DNA of 64,000 bases, from positions 2,046,001-2,110,000 of the forward strand of contig NC_092406.1 in the NCBI RefSeq assembly GCF_009017415.1, written 5' to 3'. A program made the translations under genes and the position numbers. Each line of letters starts with the position of its first letter. Within the stretch, counting starts at the first letter, position 1. This DNA comes from Aspergillus flavus (Eukaryota; Ascomycota; Eurotiomycetes; Eurotiales; Aspergillaceae). The notes under the pieces were generated by a model. It was not told the DNA's origin. It saw only the letters and a list, made by a program, of their open reading frames with translations, and did no database searches. This document shows, in pieces, positions 36,029 to 46,744 of the stretch.

Positions 36029-37200
36029 ATGATCGACCGCACCATCTTCGAAAGCCTCCAGTCTAAGATCGACGAAGAGGCTGCCGTCCGCGATGTACGT
36101 GCCAAGCCTTTTTCCGTTCGAGCTCCAGAGAAGTCTCAATCTGACGTATTCCAGGAACTCCATGAGATAGTTCAGACGCTTGCTAGAAATGGTCCGTCCC
36201 TATCAATGTTACAAAGTTTCTGCTTCCCATGATAGTATGGGATGAAGTATATTCAGAGCTCCGATTAACATGTCAGAGTAGGACGCTCCACAACGGCTAT
36301 TCTCTCTCGAGCTCATTCCACACCCTCAGATCAGTGTAAGTAGCTCTCTCGAAAAAGAGAGAAAAGATTAATATGCTGACAAGATCAGTGAAACCTGTCC
36401 TCGACGAGGCAACAAAGGAGATCCTCGCTCAGAAAGAGCAAGTCACTCGGCTCAAGGCCTTGGCTGACAAGCACCCGTTCTACAAATATAACGGCGTGTG
36501 GACTCGTGAACTGCAGAATCTGGTATGCTACATGTCTTTTCTTCCTAGTGAAATACCGTAATGAGGACTAATACATGAGCCAGGTGTCGTCTATTGAGCT
36601 CTGTGCCTATCTGGGCGGGCTGGAGGAGTACAAGAGTAACAGTGCTGCATCGTTCTTGACTATTGAGGAGGTCGGGAAGTTTCTTGATAGTATGTTTCTC
36701 ACATAAGGAATTCCTGTCCTTTTATATCACAGATGCCTATGAATTTGCTTCAAATGGCGCTAATGTGGATGTTTAGTCCCCGTCAATCTTAAGGAACAAG
36801 ATGCGTTCCATCTTACGATTGAAGAATATCTGCTCGCTCTGATTTCTATGGTCGAGGAACTGGTATGCTAATCTACTTTCTATTGTCTGTTTATTCTAGA
36901 ATACACTGACTTTTATAGTCTCGTCTTGCTGTCAACTCGGTCACTCTTGGTGATTACGCACGGCCGGTCCAGATTGGCAGTTTCATCAAGGATTTGTTTG
37001 CCGGGTTCCAGCTCTTGAACCTGAAGAACGATATCTTGCGTAAGAGAAGTGATGGAATCAAGTACAGTGTAAGTTCACCCATTACAGGAAATATGTGATG
37101 GATAAGTGCTGACACTTCCGTGCAGGTCAAGAAGGTTGAGGATGTTGTGTATGACCTTTCTTTGCGGAACCTGATCCCGAAAGGCAGTGATAACGCCTAG
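36029..37200 (+). CDS. Translin-family protein
   Basis: Translin is a nucleic-acid-binding protein that, with TRAX, forms the C3PO ribonuclease in animals and some fungi. Seven exons join to 255 aa: 36029-36191, 36282-36335, 36389-36522, 36584-36689, 36777-36862, 36919-37068 and 37126-37200. The C-terminal half carries the family signature SRLAVNSVTLGDYARP, then IGSFIKDLFAGFQLLNLKND, LRKRSDGIKY and VKKVEDVVYDLSLRNL. The N-terminal half matches translin rather than TRAX in its start (MIDRTIFESLQSKIDEEA) and length. The first intron has a weaker GTCCGT donor, but it restores frame exactly. It is convergent with the glutathione peroxidase gene. Confidence 0.92.
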
Positions 37201-37389
37201 TTTGTGAATGAACACAAGAATACGTGGATCTATGCATAATGGCGATTAATTTATAATCTCATGACATTAGTCTCATGATAGTGGGCTGGAAGTGCCCCGA
37301 AACAAAAAGGTACATACAACGAGCACTATTAACATACATGTAACGAAGCATGGTATAACATATGGACTCCTAATCCCCGAAAAACTAAT

Positions 37390-38048
37390 TTACGACAACT
37401 TAGCCTGCTCAGCAGACTCTCCCTCCTTAGCCTGAACCGAAGCTGCAGTTCCGGCCTTCTGTGCCTTCTCAATCTCCTTGACGATGGTGTCCTCGAGTGA
37501 CTCGGGCTTGGTGGTACTGGCCCAGCGACCGACGACCTTGCCATCGGGCGAGATCAGGAACTTTTCGAAGTTCCACTTGACGCGCTTCAGGCCCAGCAGA
37601 CCGGGTTGCTGCTCCTTCATCCAGGTCCACAAGGGTGAGGCCTCGTTTCCGTTCACATCCAGCTTGCCCAACACAGGGAATGTAACACCGTAGTTCAGCT
37701 GGCAGAAGTCTTGAATCTGATCGTTGGAACCGGGATCCTGGCCGCCGAACTGGTTGCAAGGGAATCCGAGGATAGTAAAGTCTTCGGGGTACTTGGACTT
37801 CAGCTTCTGGTAGAGTTTCTCGAGACCTTCGAACTGGGGAGTAAAGCCGCACTTGGAGGCAGTGTTGACGACGAGGATGGTCTTGCCCTTGAGCGGGGTG
37901 AGGGGAAAAGGAGAGCCTTTCTCTATTCGAGTGGCGGTCAGTTAGTATCAGTCCCATACGCGCGCGATACAGGGGATTGGGAGGGAGGATATCAGCAAAA
38001 CGTACTGTCAACTGGCTCAAAGTCGAAGAAGGTGGTTGCGGAAGCCAT
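37390..38048 (-). CDS. hyr1: Glutathione peroxidase (Hyr1/Gpx3-like thiol peroxidase)
   Basis: This is a cysteine-type peroxidase that reduces hydroperoxides; yeast Gpx3/Hyr1 uses thioredoxin and also signals oxidative stress. Two exons (38048-38006 and 37922-37390) give 191 aa from MASATTFFDFEPVDKKG. The peroxidatic cysteine is Cys39 in NTASKCGFTPQFEG. The FPCNQFGGQ motif supplies the catalytic glutamine, WNFEKFL the tryptophan/asparagine pair, and Cys88 (QDFCQLNY) is the probable resolving cysteine. The C-terminus has an extra Ala/Lys/Glu-rich tail. The frame stays open upstream to an ATG at 38243, which would add a 65-residue presequence-like extension. Confidence 0.93.
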
Positions 38049-38243
38049 GGTGTGCGTATGAAATGCGCTCAAACGAGGTTGTTGATGATTGAGTAGCAGC
38101 TTAGCGGAGCTTGACAGCGTTGAAGAAGACCTGCGCGGCGATTTTGCGACAGGGCTGGTTATATGCGCGAGGAAGTAGATTAATGGTTTCTGGGATGATA
38201 AAGCACGTAGGACGATAGACGCAGACGATAGGGTTGATCGCAT
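38049..38243 (-). other. In-frame N-terminal extension of the glutathione peroxidase, presequence-like
   Basis: From an ATG at 38243 the frame runs without a stop into the canonical start at 38048, adding 65 residues. The added segment contains no Asp or Glu, with many Arg, Lys, Ser and Leu (MRSTLSSASIVLRALSSQKP at its start, SPRRSSS further on). That is the composition of a mitochondrial targeting sequence. Whether transcripts include this ATG is unknown. Confidence 0.5.
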
Positions 38244-39291
38244 GCTCCGAGGTAGGAATGGCGTGGTTTTATACACCGATCATGAGGTTCTAAAAGGTAC
38301 GTGAGGGGCGCGACGGAGGAGGAAGGCGCCGAGCCGGCATGTCATCATCATACTGCGGGTGATTTGCCTGTTTGGTACACTTCGTCAACGGAAATGCATC
38401 TTCCGGCTAACCGGATTGGTCATCTTTGTCATCTTTTCAGTCCAGACTCCAGACTGTTTGAACGCGCTGTAATCGACTCTCCATCATTTGATCCGTGGGT
38501 TGAGGTGGGGCCGGAATTAGGAAACTAGTAGTCGGTGATTAGTGATCTTGTGCACATAAAATAAGAATTGATTAAAGTTGATCTAAAAAGCATGGCTTGC
38601 GGGTCTCATCGCTTTTCCAGAATTCCAAATACATGAAACAGTCCACATCAACCCAGAAGATCTACTAGCCTCGGGCAACGGGCCTCGGGGCGAGGAACAT
38701 GCCAAGATGTGTATATACTCTTTTTGGTTCACATAATGATAAGCATCTGGTGTTTATGCAGTCTCAAATGACTCGGATATATTTCATAATCCCGTGTATA
38801 CGAAGTTGACTTGTACGTATTACACATCTATCGAGATATGGACTGTTCTAGAAACTAGATATCGTGGAGTAGCTCGGCATCTGAGGTAGACATCCGGCTC
38901 CAGCTTTAGTGGTAGTAGTTAGCTGTCGTCATCAGGGCTAAAGCGAAAACAGGAATGATTTTAAAGCTAGCTGGATGGAGTTATTCCATCGTGAACCAAA
39001 GAACAAATAGTACAAATAGACAAAATGCAATAGTGAATGGAAAGCCATTCCAGCAGCTGAGAATAGTATGAGATGCAGTGGAGCTGGTTGGAAGAGATAC
39101 TATAGAATCTCGGATATCACATAACCACAGCACAGACTTTGTGATCGATAATAGCTGAGTTGATGGTCCAGGCGTACCTTAAACTACTAATCAGACCACC
39201 TGCCGTACGTATACTACTAGAAGTTAAACGATCTTAGGGGATGCCAACTATTGCTAGTATTTTTTGCTACCTTGCTAAGGAAAAAAAGAAA
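38244..39291. other. 1.05 kb intergenic region
   Basis: This lies between the peroxidase gene and the tRNA. Nothing recognisable is present beyond the peroxidase promoter. Confidence 0.55.
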
Positions 39292-39381
39292 GGCCCGAAC
39301 CCGGGATCGAACCGGGGACCTCGCGCAGTCAATGCTTTGGGTGAACCCTAAGCGCGAATCATACCACTAGACCATCCGGGC
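39292..39381 (-). tRNA. tRNA-Pro (anticodon AGG) with intron
   Basis: The minus strand folds as a tRNA. The acceptor GCCCGGA pairs with TTCGGGC, with one G-T pair. The D arm is TGGTCTAGTGGTATGA, the T arm is CCCGG-TTCGATC-CCGGG, and the discriminator base is C. The anticodon stem CGCGC/GCGCG encloses TTAGGG, giving anticodon AGG at about 39349-39347. About 18 extra nt follow one base after the anticodon (about 39345-39328), the standard position of a nuclear tRNA intron. CCA is not encoded. Confidence 0.9.
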
Positions 39382-39599
39382 AATTGATATTTCTGATGCT
39401 CTTAAAGTGCTTTACAGAGCAATGCTAAGCTGCAGGCATCTTTCCACCCCAGAACATCTTTCACCATACATGCAGCATCTAAAAAGGATACAACTCCTCA
39501 ACTAGCAGAACGATATGTTCCATAGCCTTAGTGACTTTGCTTAGCAGTCTGCTACACAAGGCTCAAATATCAGAAAATGTACCCATTCTTAGTCAAAGA

Positions 39600-41068
39600 T
39601 TAATCGATCTTGCGTGGAGTGTCGCCGACGGAAGATTCGCTGTGATGGTGAGCTTTTATGTGGGAATTGTAAGTGGTATAGGGTAGAAGGACGGTGCGAA
39701 TTTCCGCACCGTTCAGAAAACAAAACTGTTTCCGTCAAGTACATTGCTTCATCGGTCCTAATATTATTTATACTGACTTCGGTCAAGGTCAGCGGAAGGA
39801 TTAATCCGGACTGTGAACCACCTGCGAATTATCTTGCAGAAGCTTTCCCCTTCTAGTTCCTTAGAAACCTTCGTTCGTCTCTCTCTCGAGGAGCTATTAC
39901 AAGTGATTTTAGCTGAAGGTTCGACGCCGAATGTCGCCGCCGCTGCTGAGCCAAATATCACAGTGATTAGAGAGAGCGACCATAGCGATGGAAACTGGCA
40001 GCTCGAGGAGAATCGGAAGTTGTCTAAGAATATAACGAATGTCTACGATGATGTCAATGGCCTGTTACCTCATTCGATCGACAGCAGATCAGTCTAAGGA
40101 TCTCATCAGTCAGGTTTATCCTACGTCTCATTGTTGAGTGACGGCCCACCGTGAGAACGAAACTCTACCAGAAGAAATGTCGTTGGGAATTTCAGCACAG
40201 ATTATATTCGCATCCGCAAGGACCTTGCGAAGCCAATGGATCAGCGCCGGTTAGCATGCTCGATGAGGTAGCCTGCATAGGTGCGTATTTGAAGACTGCC
40301 AGTTCTATTACTCTTATAATCGACGAGACACAGTTCCGCAGAGTTTACTGAAGTGGAGCTCAAAAGATGTAGGTTGACTTGCTCTCTGTAGTAGGTACTA
40401 GTGGTGAGATCAAACGCTGCTAGCAAGGAAGGAAGCCGATGCAGTTATATATATCATGAGTCTGTACGATAGCACATTGGCCTTGAGAGTTTTGGATCCG
40501 CTTCTATCGAGAGTCTGCAAGCTCTGTGTCTCTTGGGGGGATACTATTTACACTACCGAAATACGCCAAATATGGCCAGCGCCGTCCTGGGCGCCGCATT
40601 TCGATTGGCAACAGCACTTGGTCTCCATAAGGAGCCTCTAGAGGGAAAGAACACCCGAGATGACTTGCAAAATCATTTGACGAGTGCCGAAACCCGACGG
40701 CCATGTGGTGGTGGGGCAGTACCTGGTATCTCTACCGGTCCTGCCTTGTCCCTTTGATGGGGTTGCTTGCTTTTCCATGCCAACCTGAAATGCCGTCTTG
40801 TCACTCAGAAATTGAGCAAGCTCTTGCAGTTTTCAAGTCATTTACACCCTAGAATGCAGCTGCCAGACGATCATATGATGTGGTTGAAAGCATTTACGAT
40901 GCCAGCAAGGATGTAACAGGGCTTGAGGAAAGTAGGGAGATATTAACAGCATTTGGGGAGATGGATATGGAATTTTGGGATCTCGCCAAAAGAGGCTTTG
41001 AATCTGACTACGAATGGGAATCTCTAATAGACTGGGAGAAGGCTCTCATTCCCAATGTGGGAGACTGA
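39600..41068 (+). pseudogene. Decayed Zn2Cys6 transcription factor
   Basis: This is a relic of a fungal-specific zinc-cluster regulator. The DNA-binding motif is intact near 39610-39710: CVECRRRKIRCDGELLCGNC, then a final Cys in the spacing CX2CX6CX5CX2CX8C. The coiled linker follows (VNHLRIILQKLSPSSSLE). The regulatory domain is still readable in pieces, such as SAPVSMLDEVACIGAY and GGYYLHYRNTPNMASAVLGA with FRLATALGLHKEP. The pieces are separated by stops (TAA 40095, TGA 40349, TAG 40370, TAG 40470) and by frame changes after about 40080 and 40690. The last readable block is 40880-41068 (FGEMDMEFWDLAKRGFESDY). Introns alone cannot explain the stops, because conserved motif residues continue across them. 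It ends 30 nt from the beta-mannosidase gene, tail to tail. Confidence 0.82.
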
Positions 41069-41098
41069 CTATCTATACTCCGCAACAAATGATGGATC

Positions 41099-43816
41099 TC
41101 ATAGTCTGTCATCCCCAATGTATGTCCAACGTGGGATATCAGAGGAACTGTGGATTCCACGGACGGCAATAATGTGCTCATAGCCAGGGACTATGTCGAT
41201 TCCGTTATCTTGCAGCCAAACGCCATCTGCCTCCTCAAAGACCAAACCCTTGACTGGCTTTCTGGCTGTGATGGACAACGCATTCTCTGCAGGAAGATGT
41301 TTGACCTCTACACCCCTGTCTCGGAATGAGAGGTACTTGTAAGGCTGTGGCCAATCCATATCTCGACTAATTACCCGACCATCAATACTCAGGGTTGCGG
41401 TCAGCACAAATGCATCCGCCTCTTTTAAACTCATCTCCTCGCTTGCTACTTCCGTTGTACCGTTTGGAACGAGAACAACCTCGTGTGATACCTCTGGCTG
41501 CACATCTGCACCCGTTCGGATTGATATGCAGCGTAAGCTTAACGTAGCGCGGATCGGCTTAAGATGGCTGGTCACAGCCCAAAGCTCATATCTCGTTGAC
41601 TCTGCAGGCTTGGCATGTCCAGATGTCCATTCCTCGTGAGCCCTGGAAACACCAACTGCAATTGGTTCCAGAGCCCGCGATATGACATAGAATGCGGGCT
41701 TCTTTCGCAGATAATAGTCTACCACTGCCCACGAGGTCGTCGGCCAACAGTCATTTAGTTGCCAAACCAAGGCTCCACCACAGAGGCGGCCGTGGCCCCA
41801 TTGTCGGCGCCAGCCCTGATACGCAAACTTCATAGCGTCGGATTGTACAACCTGAGAGAGATGTATGTATGCCTTACAAAATACGTGCAATTAGCAAATT
41901 GTAACGCTAGTTTTAGCATCGAGGCAGAAAACTTCCATCTACCTACCTGAAAATCTGATTTGATCCGGAAGTTCTCGAGGATATAAGTGCCGAGTCGTCG
42001 CTCGTGGTCTCTGGCTTTGTTATGAAAGTCCATGGTGAGAGATTGAGGGTACATCTCGTCTTCATCTTCAATAAACTGCTCGATTGTCGCTCGATGCGGG
42101 AACGCTTCCATTCCGAATTCACTGACGAACCGTCCGCCAACTTCCGGAAAGTTTTGATAAGGCAACATTGATCCGTGCCAGACTGTGATGACATTAGTGA
42201 AGGCTTCCATTTTGGGGGAGTTGCGACACACTGTTCCACTGATGGATATCTCCTATTGTTGGATCTGCTGAATGCTTTCCTCCTCCCCACGGGCTTGTTG
42301 GGTGGTATGGTGTAGTGGGTGATTCTTCCTCTACAACCTTCGGCAATAGGTACTCATAGATGTACCTGGCAGGAAAGGTTGACTTAAGCCATGACTGCGG
42401 GTCTTTATCAGTCTCGAAGTTATAGTCAAGATGGTATTTTTCTTGAATCTGGTAGTCTTCGTTACTTCCTGCGTAGATCACGATGGAGGGATGATGACGA
42501 AGACGTTTGACATTTACACGCGCTTCTTCCTCGATGGACGACAAAAAGGAAGGATAGGTAGGATACGAGGCGCATGCAAACATAAAATCTTGCCAGACTA
42601 AAATCCCGAGCTCATCACAAATGGAGTAAAAGGCGGAGGGCTCAAAGATCCCGCCACCCCAGATGCTGTGAGTCTGTCAATAGCAGTTAGGTTTCTAGGT
42701 GAGGATGCAAAGGACCTACCGAATCATATTCTGATTTCCCTCTAGCAGCAATCCGAGCCATTGCCTGTACTTGTCAGGGGTCAATCGAGGAAGGAAGCTA
42801 TCGCCCGGTATCCAGCATGAGCCGCCGGCAAAAGTGTCAATACCATTAATCCTGAAAAAGAAGGATTGGCCGTGTTGGTCTTTCTCTTGAACAAGCTCTA
42901 CACTTCTGAACCCGGTCAACTTGGAGACCTCATGTTGCACCTCATGATTGTCAATGAGCTTGACACAGATTTCATGTAGGTCCTGCCGGCCATATCCACG
43001 CGGATACCATAATGCTGGATTTTGGATCACGAATTCTGTCTCTGCATAACCATCCCCTGTAGCACTTACTTCAGACTCAAAAAGCACCTTATTCCGGAGC
43101 AGAATCTTGAAATGAACACAATTTCCTGACCTCCCAGAAACTTGCGCCTTGAGACGACCCCGACATAAATTCAAATCCTGGCTTACTTCGCTCTCAACCC
43201 ATACGTCTTCAACCCTAGCTGTATAGGTCTCCAATCGAACTGGTCTCCACGGCCCAGCCGTCATCAAAATAGGACCCCAGTCCCAGCCCCAATGATACCC
43301 AGCCTTTCGGACCGAGCTCCGCCCAGCTTCCGTTTGATGTGTAATGAACCGGTGCTCAGGATGTTGCTTAACCCGCTCCCGTCCACATAACAGAGCAGAC
43401 TCAAACAAGATATCGAGCGTCATGACGCTGCTAGACTTCGGCATCAAATGTTTCGTGATATCAACTCGATGGGGGATAAACATATTATCGCTCTTTAGAA
43501 TGAGTTCACCGTTCAACTTGACAGTCGCGATAGTATCTAGGCCTTCGAAGAGGAGATCACATCGTTGACCGGCATCAAGCTTTGGTGGCACGAACTCCAC
43601 CCGATATATCCAGTCTCGCTCACCAACCCACTGCACTTGGAGCTCATTCATCCCGATGAACGGGTCGGGTATCACACCTTGCTCAATGAGATCGAGGTGT
43701 ACAACGGTTGGGACATTGGAAACGCTACGCCATGCCTCTGGACTGCTATCGCTGGCGTCCCGGAATTGCCAGCCTTGCGAGAGCTCGAGCGACTTGAAGC
43801 CGGACATTGTTATCAT
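41099..43816 (-). CDS. mndB: Beta-mannosidase, glycoside hydrolase family 2 (MndB type)
   Basis: The enzyme removes terminal beta-linked mannose from manno-oligosaccharides. Four exons (43816-42720, 42665-42232, 42182-41947, 41872-41099) give 846 aa; a second ATG three codons in (MSGFK) is an equal start candidate. There is no signal peptide, and the length fits the intracellular clade B enzymes rather than secreted MndA. Family features include WVGERDWIYR, GYHWGWDWGP, RIWGGGIFEPSAFY and the pair SNEDYQ. The acid/base is Glu435 in SNEDYQ and the nucleophile Glu532 in SEFGMEAFP. The C-terminal domain includes GALVWQLNDCWP. All active-site motifs are intact. It shares a neighbourhood with a sugar permease and a flavin dehydrogenase. 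Confidence 0.94.
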
Positions 43817-44580
43817 TTATTGAACACTAGACTCACTGAATGTACTCGTAAATGGTTCAATAGAAAACATAAGGGGGAAAGAAAAATAAAGAAAAGGAAG
43901 AAAGCGTAGGACAGCCCTAGACATGAAGATCGAGAAGACCATCATGTATATCATTAAACTGTATACCCCAGATTGAACCCCGCTGCCCCCACATCCACCA
44001 GAGGTATGGATTCCGCAAAATCCAATCGTTTGTAGCGGCCAGATAATACTAACCTTGGCCTTTCACAGTCAATGAGACATATTTCACTATACCAAGGTAC
44101 GACGACTCCAACTCCAAATCCCACGTCAACATAGCACACGGCATCCCAAAACCGCGTGTCGAAATGGGTTTAGTGGATCACCCCCACGCATGAGCCATAC
44201 CCTTTCAGACACGGAGCTTTATATTCGCGCATCTTGATACCGGGGCTGTACGCTTACTGCGTAATTTATTCTATAGGGGTAGTTGTGCGGAATAGTGGAG
44301 GTTATAGGTACTGTAGTATACTTTGGGGGTCACAGAGGATTGCGGTGGTTGAGTCCGTTTAAGTGGGTTGTTAATCGTACTTAGATAGGGCATGATTCTG
44401 GAAAAAGGATATACGTCCCGTTGCATACTTTGGTCTTGATCACTAAATATTCCAGGGAAACTCGATCTGTGGTAATTATCTGGTAGATATTGACTATGGT
44501 AGATGTGTATTCATCTGTTTATATGAACTAGGTGACTTGAAATTTATGGGTTCCATCATGTATATCTAAAGCATTAGAGC
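43817..44580. promoter_or_regulatory. Beta-mannosidase promoter region
   Basis: A 764-nt gap lies between two tandem minus-strand genes. It should contain the mndB promoter and the 3' UTR of the dehydrogenase gene. No regulator site can be named with confidence. Confidence 0.4.
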
Positions 44581-46246
44581 TCAGAACTTGGCGCGAGCTG
44601 GAAAAGCCCCTTCTACTGACTCTGCATTTAACATGGAGCTTTCCGAGTCGGAGATCTGTGAGTCCACGAGCCGGGTATTTACCTGGATCGAGGTTAGTGA
44701 CAATGTAATGGTCAGGATGTCCCAACTCACATGCTGAAGTGACAGCTGGTCAACATGTTGAACTCCGAGGAGTCTCATAGCGGTGGCTGTTTCGTCGGCA
44801 AGGACTTCACAAGTCAGTTATGAGAAGCTCGGTATACGTTTGGCTTGTGTATCAAACCTACTCTGCAATGTCCTTTCGACACCACTTTGCCCACCAGCCG
44901 CAAGACCATACAAAGCTGCTCGTCCAATCCCCACAGCCTTAGCACCAAGCGCTAGAGCTTTGACGACATCCGTCCCTCTTTGGATACCACCATCAACGAT
45001 GACGTCTAATCGATCAAAGACCTCCGGACAGAAGCGTCTAATCTCCAGTAGGACATGTACAGGAGTCGACACGGTATCTAACGCGCGGCCACCGTGGTTT
45101 GAAAGCACAATACCCCGGACCTGGGGTGCATGTTTTGCGGCGAGGATCGCGTCCTCATAAGTCTGAATACCCTTCAGAACAATTGGCAGTGACGTATGCA
45201 TCCGGAGCCAATTAAGCGTTCTCTCCCACGTGAGCGAGGCATCAGTTCCCCAGACCTGGGGCGACAACACCGCACCAGCGGCACGCAGCTCTTCCATCTT
45301 TTGTCGCTCCTCGATCTCGCGTTTACCGGGAAATGGAGCGTCAAGTGTGAGACAGATGAATTTGATTTCTTTGATTGAGTTGATCTCGGCGATCCGCTTC
45401 TCGCTACGCTTCACGTCTTTTAGGCAATACAGTTGCCAGCCGAAGATTTGGTCTGGATGGGCATTTGCGACGATCTGCTGTGTGGTCATCGAGGCGTTGT
45501 GGGAGATAAGTTGCATCGCCCCAAACTTTCGGCAGGCTGCTGCAATGCCGGCTTCGCCCTGTGGGTGGGCGAGACGAGCCATTGCAGCTGGAGATATGTA
45601 GATCGGTAGCCCGAGTTTGAGGCCGAGGAAACGGGTGGAAAGATCGCATTCACGACAGTCTATGAAGACTCGAGGTCTTAGTAAGATCGAACGGTATATG
45701 AGATTGTTGTATATTTTTGTGATGCTGTCGTCCGTTGCAGAGGAGTAATATGCCCAACCCTTAGGGCTGAGTTTTCTCTTGGCAGCTTGTTCAATCTCGG
45801 CGAGGTTCAACAGTGATGATAGTGGTGTTTCTTCGGAAGCCTCTTTAGATGCTGACTGACTGGAGATCCTTGTTGGCTCCGCGGCCTCTGGTGCGGATGC
45901 GGATAACACACCCAAACATGCCTTAGGATCAAGGTACTCTTCTAATAGACCCGAGGGATGTATGGTATCATATTCCTCGGTTGCATCTTTCCCAGCCAGG
46001 GCTAGGATAGCAGCAGAGCCCCCAGGATGATTTTCAAGAAAGTTAGTGACCTAGATCTGTTAACTGGAAGGCGACCTATTGAGAAAGTTGCCAGTTTATA
46101 CTTACATCGTATACTTTGCCGTAGAGGACAACCCAGCAACTATCGGCGGAGTTGTGTTTGGCGACTAAGTCACGTCAGTTGCTTTTGCCCTAATAGTTTC
46201 CCGTCAGGTAAGCATTCAATGACTTACCTTCCGAGGGCTCTATCAT
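44581..46246 (-). CDS. cyb2: Flavocytochrome b2-type FMN-dependent 2-hydroxyacid (L-lactate) dehydrogenase
   Basis: This oxidises an L-2-hydroxyacid such as L-lactate using FMN and passes electrons to a fused cytochrome b5 domain. Five exons (46246-46228, 46164-46106, 46050-44862, 44804-44731, 44682-44581) give 480 aa. The b5 domain comes first ([20 protein letters not shown], then ENHPGG with the haem His). The FMN domain includes [29 protein letters not shown], the catalytic SNHGGRALD and [18 protein letters not shown]. Yeast Cyb2 lies in the mitochondrial intermembrane space behind a long presequence. Here the protein begins MIEPSEVAKHN with none, so location and true substrate are open. 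Confidence 0.9.
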
Positions 46247-46744
46247 AGTAAAGACCTGAAGGAACTAACAAGACAACTAAGGAGTTTGATCCGACACGGT
46301 GTTAGTGGTCAAGGCAAGCTGGTACTGCAACTTCATTATTGCTCGCACCTAATAAGAAACCAAAAGAAAGCCTATGTGCCCCCACGCGTCTGACAAGATG
46401 TATCTCAACGAGGTCCCCCACTACCCCAGACCTTGATAGCACTCGTATTCGGTGTTACCGGGTGGTAATTAATCCTTTCATCTGGACTAAGCTCCAATTA
46501 GCTGGATTGAAACTTGAAAGCCACCAACTTTCATTGTATCTGCAGTTAAGTAATGCGAAAAGATTGGGAAATGTGGGGGTAGACGTTCTGTCGACGGGCA
46601 GTCCTATTTCCTTGGCAAAGGCTTCCCCGTGGGGAGGGTATCCCAGGTATCGGGATACTATAAAGCACGCTCTGGAATACTGTTGGACGTATTATTAGCT
46701 GTACACCTCAACTTGGCTTGCATCGAAGTTTGCGATCTGACAGT
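46247..46744. promoter_or_regulatory. Shared divergent promoter (dehydrogenase / sugar permease)
   Basis: About 500 nt separates the two divergent starts, so the genes probably share upstream control elements. Confidence 0.45.

Noticed and set aside
37469..38020. Minus-strand 183-codon frame overlapping the peroxidase
   Set aside because: It is the wrong frame of the glutathione peroxidase exon; the conserved motifs are all in the other frame.
42194..42290. Apparent early stop inside the beta-mannosidase
   Set aside because: A 49-nt intron (42231-42183) with GTGTGT donor and ATCACAG acceptor removes it and restores HQWNIWHGS, so the gene is not broken.
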